Shown here piece after piece: positions 5,959 to 7,891 of a stretch of 7,891 nt of DNA. The notes below the pieces were generated by a model, which was given only the letters and a program-made list of their open reading frames with translations, was not told the origin of the DNA and did not search any database. The position numbers and the translations under genes are program-made. Position 1 is the first letter of the stretch. The number at the start of each line of letters is the position of its first letter. This stretch comes from Chloroflexota bacterium (lineage in GTDB: Bacteria; Chloroflexota; Anaerolineae; J102): positions 1 through 7,891 of the forward strand of contig PIVW01000278.1 of assembly GCA_003353825.1 (NCBI GenBank), written 5' to 3'.

Positions 5959-7032
5959 ATGAATGACACTGCATCTTTTGCAGATCTCGGCGATGTACGA
6001 GATCAGTTTGAACCCTTCCAACATACCATTACCTATATCGACGCCCATGCCGGCCACTTGGGAAGTTTAATCGATAAGACAGAGGAAATCGTAGATACGG
6101 TGGATTGGGCTTTAGTTCATGGTCCGAACTATGTTGATCAAGGGCTGCTGCAGGCAGTGGCCTCAGGTGTGCTCAAAGGAATTGGAGCGATCCTGGAAGT
6201 GGGAATGAATGGCGAAGAAATCGACTGGGACCGGACCTTTCTTGCGCAAGAGAGCCTTTGTGAATGGCGTCAAGATTTCTGGCGCCTGTCAAAACAATGG
6301 CTTTTGGGGTGGTCAAATGTGAGAACGGAGGAACGCTCTGTTCTCGGCCTATTTGTGGATGAGTTCAAGATAAGTTTTAGGCTAGTGATGTTTGTCTTGA
6401 AACTTACGTGGTTGCTCTTTTTGGGTTCGTTCCATTTGGATTGCACGCCCCTGGATGATGAGCACGTCGAAGAGGAAGAAGGCCTCGTACTTGTGCCTGC
6501 TCCTGTGCTGATACCAGAGGATGTAGAGGATGAGGAAATGGAGGTCATTCCCATGCAGGCATCGCATATTGATGAAGATCTTGAAGAAGAGGAGAGCGAC
6601 GATCCTGAGATGTTGGCGCCTTCGGAATGCGAGGGTCTGTATGATGAACTGGCAACGCTTGTGGGATTGCATCCAGGCGTGCTATGCCCCGATGAGATGG
6701 TTAGTGCCGCCAAAGCACGCCTGGAAGTGGAGCCAGGGGATGCCGATGTACGTTGGGATTTGGCCAAGTGTTATGCCGAAGGGGGCGCCTATCCCCTGGC
6801 CATCAGCGAATATGAAGATATCCTGCACCAGCGATCAGAATACCACGAAGCACGAAAACAGTTGATCTACTGTTTGGCGTCACTGAGACAGTGGGATGGA
6901 GCCGAGCAGGAAACCCGATACCTGCTCATGATCCAACACATTGCAGAGGAAGCGCAGGAGATCTTTGACCTGGTTGAAGAGATTCGACTTGATTGCGACG
7001 AGGAGCAGGAAAATGGCAGCGAGGAAGTATAG
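5959..7032 (+). CDS. Acidic protein with one hydrophobic segment and a TPR-like C-terminus, function unknown
   Basis: This 357-residue protein is not recognised. In order it has: a mainly helical N-terminal part (1-136) rich in Asp, Trp and Gly; a hydrophobic stretch (about 137-158, ...FRLVMFVLKLTWLLFLG...) that could be a membrane segment or buried helix; an intensely acidic linker (about 166-217, 22 acidic residues in a 50-residue block); and a helical C-terminal part whose region 260-325 (RWDLAKCYAEGGAYPLAISEYE) fits TPR spacing. Residues 149-251 contain no Lys or Arg. Start: ATG 5959 is preceded by GGTGAT, which complements the 16S tail. GTG 5950 is also in frame but overlaps that site. 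It is divergent from glcD. Its end overlaps the start of the former aldo/keto reductase gene by 20 bases, implying one transcript. A scaffold or chaperone-like role is conceivable from the TPR but unproven. Confidence 0.8.
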   Translation: MNDTASFADLGDVRDQFEPFQHTITYIDAHAGHLGSLIDKTEEIVDTVDWALVHGPNYVDQGLLQAVASGVLKGIGAILEVGMNGEEIDWDRTFLAQESLCEWRQDFWRLSKQWLLGWSNVRTEERSVLGLFVDEFKISFRLVMFVLKLTWLLFLGSFHLDCTPLDDEHVEEEEGLVLVPAPVLIPEDVEDEEMEVIPMQASHIDEDLEEEESDDPEMLAPSECEGLYDELATLVGLHPGVLCPDEMVSAAKARLEVEPGDADVRWDLAKCYAEGGAYPLAISEYEDILHQRSEYHEARKQLIYCLASLRQWDGAEQETRYLLMIQHIAEEAQEIFDLVEEIRLDCDEEQENGSEEV

Positions 7033-7151
7033 ACGCTTGGGGAAGACAGATCTCCGTGTATCGGTTATTGGTGTTGGAATTTGGCCCGCATTCCGCTTGC
7101 CAGTGGTTTCTTGAGCGGCGCCTACAAACCTGGCGACACCTCAGTTACTGA

Positions 7152-7160
7152 AAATGATGT
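7152..7160. repeat. Left copy of 9-bp target-site duplication
   Basis: AAATGATGT here is repeated exactly at 7353-7361, directly flanking the inserted element on both sides. It encodes the Asn-Asp-Val of the reductase at both junctions. Confidence 0.85.
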
Positions 7161-7352
7161 GGGTGTGTACTAAAGGCACTGGGGTCGTTGAATGGGATTG
7201 ATTAGATTCAAGTCAGCGCCAGTGAGATTTTTTGGATTTTGAACAATTCCGCCAAAGAAAATCCCTTTTCAAGAATGCCCAGTGCCCTTGTTCTCAATCT
7301 GGCTAAAGAACGGAGCACATGGGCATGCCAATAACTCATCTAGGACACACCC
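7161..7352. mobile_element. 192-bp MITE-like non-autonomous element
   Basis: The element starts GGGTGTGTACTA (7161-7172) and ends TAGGACACACCC (7341-7352). These are terminal inverted repeats matching at 11 of 12 positions. It is flanked by the 9-bp direct repeat AAATGATGT. Deleting 7161-7361 joins the reductase codons for ...TEND and VRAS... in frame, which is strong proof of insertion. It encodes no transposase. Inside, GGCACTGGG (7175-7183) and CCCAGTGCC (7278-7286) form another inverted pair, so the RNA or single strand could fold extensively. The terminal repeats and 9-bp duplication suggest mobilisation in trans by a DDE-type transposase. I cannot name the IS family. Confidence 0.85.
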
Positions 7353-7361
7353 AAATGATGT
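7353..7361. repeat. Right copy of 9-bp target-site duplication
   Basis: AAATGATGT, identical to 7152-7160, immediately follows the right terminal inverted repeat. The reductase reading continues from its last base as GTA CGG GCG (Val-Arg-Ala). Confidence 0.85.
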
Positions 7362-7619
7362 ACGGGCGAGTTTTTCTCTTGAGGGAGAACAAGAGTCGCT
7401 AGGAGAGGTGGAGATGATTCGTGCAAATGAACTTCCAGCAGGCGTGCCAATGACAGAATCGGCGCTGGCCTGGGGTCTGTAGCATCCTGCGGTTACCTGT
7501 GTGGTTCCCGGCTGCAAAAAATGTGTCGCAAGTAGAGGCGAATGCAGGGGCAGCCATGCTTGATCTGGTGAGAGAGGATCATTCGCAGGCGTATCGTTAA
7601 TAACCCACATTGCTTACAT

Positions 7620-7655
7620 GGTGATCTCGCGGAACTCAGATCTCCGTGAGATACC
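7620..7655. terminator. Hairpin just after the reductase pseudogene, possible terminator
   Basis: ATCTCGCGGA (7624-7633) pairs with TCCGTGAGAT (7643-7652), including one G-T wobble, around a 9-base loop. GGT/ACC extends the stem beyond a one-base bulge. It begins 20 bases after the old stop codon, as a terminator of the former two-gene transcript would. It lacks a following T run, so the role is uncertain. Confidence 0.35.
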
Positions 7656-7787
7656 GCCATGCAACCAGGTATTGAGTTTCCCCTGAGCCTGTTACATGGG
7701 TATGATGGTGCCTACGCCTAGTACCGACTACATCATCAAGTGTGCGGCTTCGGTATTTGGTGCTATTCTATCCTCTCGACTTTGGCC

Positions 7788-7833
7788 AAAAAAAGTACAT
7801 AATAACCAAGCCTGCTTGAGAGGACAGGCTTGG
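7788..7833 (-). terminator. Hairpin plus T run, candidate terminator for a minus-strand gene beyond the right edge
   Basis: CCAAGCCTG (7806-7814) and CAGGCTTGG (7825-7833) form a perfect 9-bp stem with a 10-base loop. Read on the minus strand it is followed by TTATTATGTAC and seven Ts (7794-7788). On the + strand the flank is A/G-rich, so it would act leftward. The gap between stem and main T run makes it imperfect. Confidence 0.45.
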
Positions 7834-7891
7834 CAACAGGCAGAAAAAGGGATAAGAAGTGGCTGAAACGACCGAGAGAGGTTGAATTCAG

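Larger units (their letters stand above)
7013..7600 (+). pseudogene. Aldo/keto reductase pseudogene (internal deletion, insertion, stop, frameshift)
   Basis: An intact start is present: AGGAG (7001-7005) and then ATG 7013, reading MAARKYRRLGKTDLRVSVIG, the classic N-terminus of NADPH-dependent aldo/keto reductases. After residue 24 (near 7081) the frame jumps to LARIPLASGFLSGAYKPGD, which belongs near residue 200 or later. Roughly 180-200 residues, including the catalytic Asp/Tyr/Lys/His region, are therefore gone. The rest resumes after a 192-bp insertion as NDVRASFSLEGEQESLGEVE and MTESALAWGL. It then meets TAG 7480-7482, where the family has Gln or a similar residue (WGL-x-HPAV), continues to VVPGCK, shifts by one base in an A run (7516-7521), and finishes KNVSQVEANAGAAMLDL...QAYR with TAA 7598-7600. 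The pattern identifies the family (COG0667-like) beyond reasonable doubt, but the original substrate is unknown. It was translationally coupled to the upstream gene. Confidence 0.9.
7601..7891. other. Region without a supportable gene
   Basis: Apart from the two hairpins at 7620-7655 and 7806-7833 I see no coding signal. All + frames are broken by frequent stops. A minus frame open from the edge to TAG at 7765-7763 has no start, family pattern or ribosome site. The stretch may be decayed sequence continuing the degeneration seen in the reductase pseudogene. Confidence 0.5.

Noticed and set aside
6270..6767. 165-residue Ser-rich minus-strand ORF
   Set aside because: The Ser runs arise from the antisense of Glu/Asp codon-rich sequence in the acidic protein. 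It is a composition shadow.
7282..7482. A 66-residue + strand ORF that could be read as an independent small gene
   Set aside because: Its first part lies in the inserted element and its second part is the reductase frame (NDVRAS...ALAWGL) ending at the premature TAG. It is a chimera made by the insertion.
7269..7610. 113-residue minus-strand ORF across the right side of the reductase remnant
   Set aside because: It is antisense to recognisable aldo/keto reductase sequence and crosses the element boundary. It has no family pattern or ribosome site.
7047..7648. 12-bp direct repeat CAGATCTCCGTG at 7047-7058 and 7637-7648
   Set aside because: One copy is conserved reductase coding sequence (TDLRV) and the other is part of a hairpin. 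No element boundaries or terminal repeats accompany them, so chance is the simplest reading.
7763..7891. Minus-strand frame open from the right edge (42 codons)
   Set aside because: There is no start, no recognisable motif, and it runs through the candidate terminator hairpin. The true neighbour, if any, lies outside the window.

Overview
The window looks like a chromosomal stretch of a free-living bacterium with roughly balanced base composition. The best guess is a member of the Chloroflexota. The case rests on a secreted-type propeller-like protein ending in a Thr/Pro linker (TATPTSTP), a style common in that phylum, and on a compact glcD-glcE-glcF cluster. This is an inference; nothing here fixes the taxon.

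Layout from left to right. Positions 2-127 hold the end of a Gly/Ser/Asn-rich protein on the + strand. A short spacer (128-365) contains a hairpin and a doubtful 35-residue minus-strand ORF. Positions 366-1631 encode a + strand protein of WED/DxYG-type beta-strand repeats with no signal peptide or ribosome site, so it is probably 5'-truncated or decayed. Between it and the convergent operon lies a 55-bp perfect inverted repeat (1677-1731). It is built like a pair of head-to-head REP units, each starting GTAG.

The core of the window is a minus-strand operon, glcD (5553-4159), glcE (4102-3014) and glcF (3013-1745). It encodes the three subunits of a membrane-associated, quinone-linked glycolate (or related 2-hydroxyacid) dehydrogenase: FAD/FAD-oxidase_C subunit, second FAD-binding subunit, and two-[4Fe-4S] subunit with CCG domains. 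All motifs are intact. glcE and glcF abut exactly.

Upstream of glcD is a 405-bp divergent control region. It holds a perfect 16-bp palindrome, a 12-bp-stem inverted repeat, a possible 64-residue small ORF, a good sigma70-type promoter firing rightward, and a stem-loop at the start of the rightward transcript. The rightward transcript encodes an unrecognised acidic protein (5959-7032) with one hydrophobic segment, a 103-residue stretch lacking Lys and Arg, and a C-terminal TPR-like region.

Overlapping the end of that gene by 20 bases is the start of an aldo/keto reductase gene that is now a pseudogene (7013-7600). It has lost its middle, including the catalytic residues, and has an in-frame TAG and a one-base shift in an A run. 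It is also interrupted by a 192-bp element (7161-7352) with 12-bp terminal inverted repeats and a 9-bp target duplication. Removing the element plus one duplication restores a continuous reductase frame, which makes this a MITE-like insertion. The last 290 bases carry two hairpins and no supportable gene.
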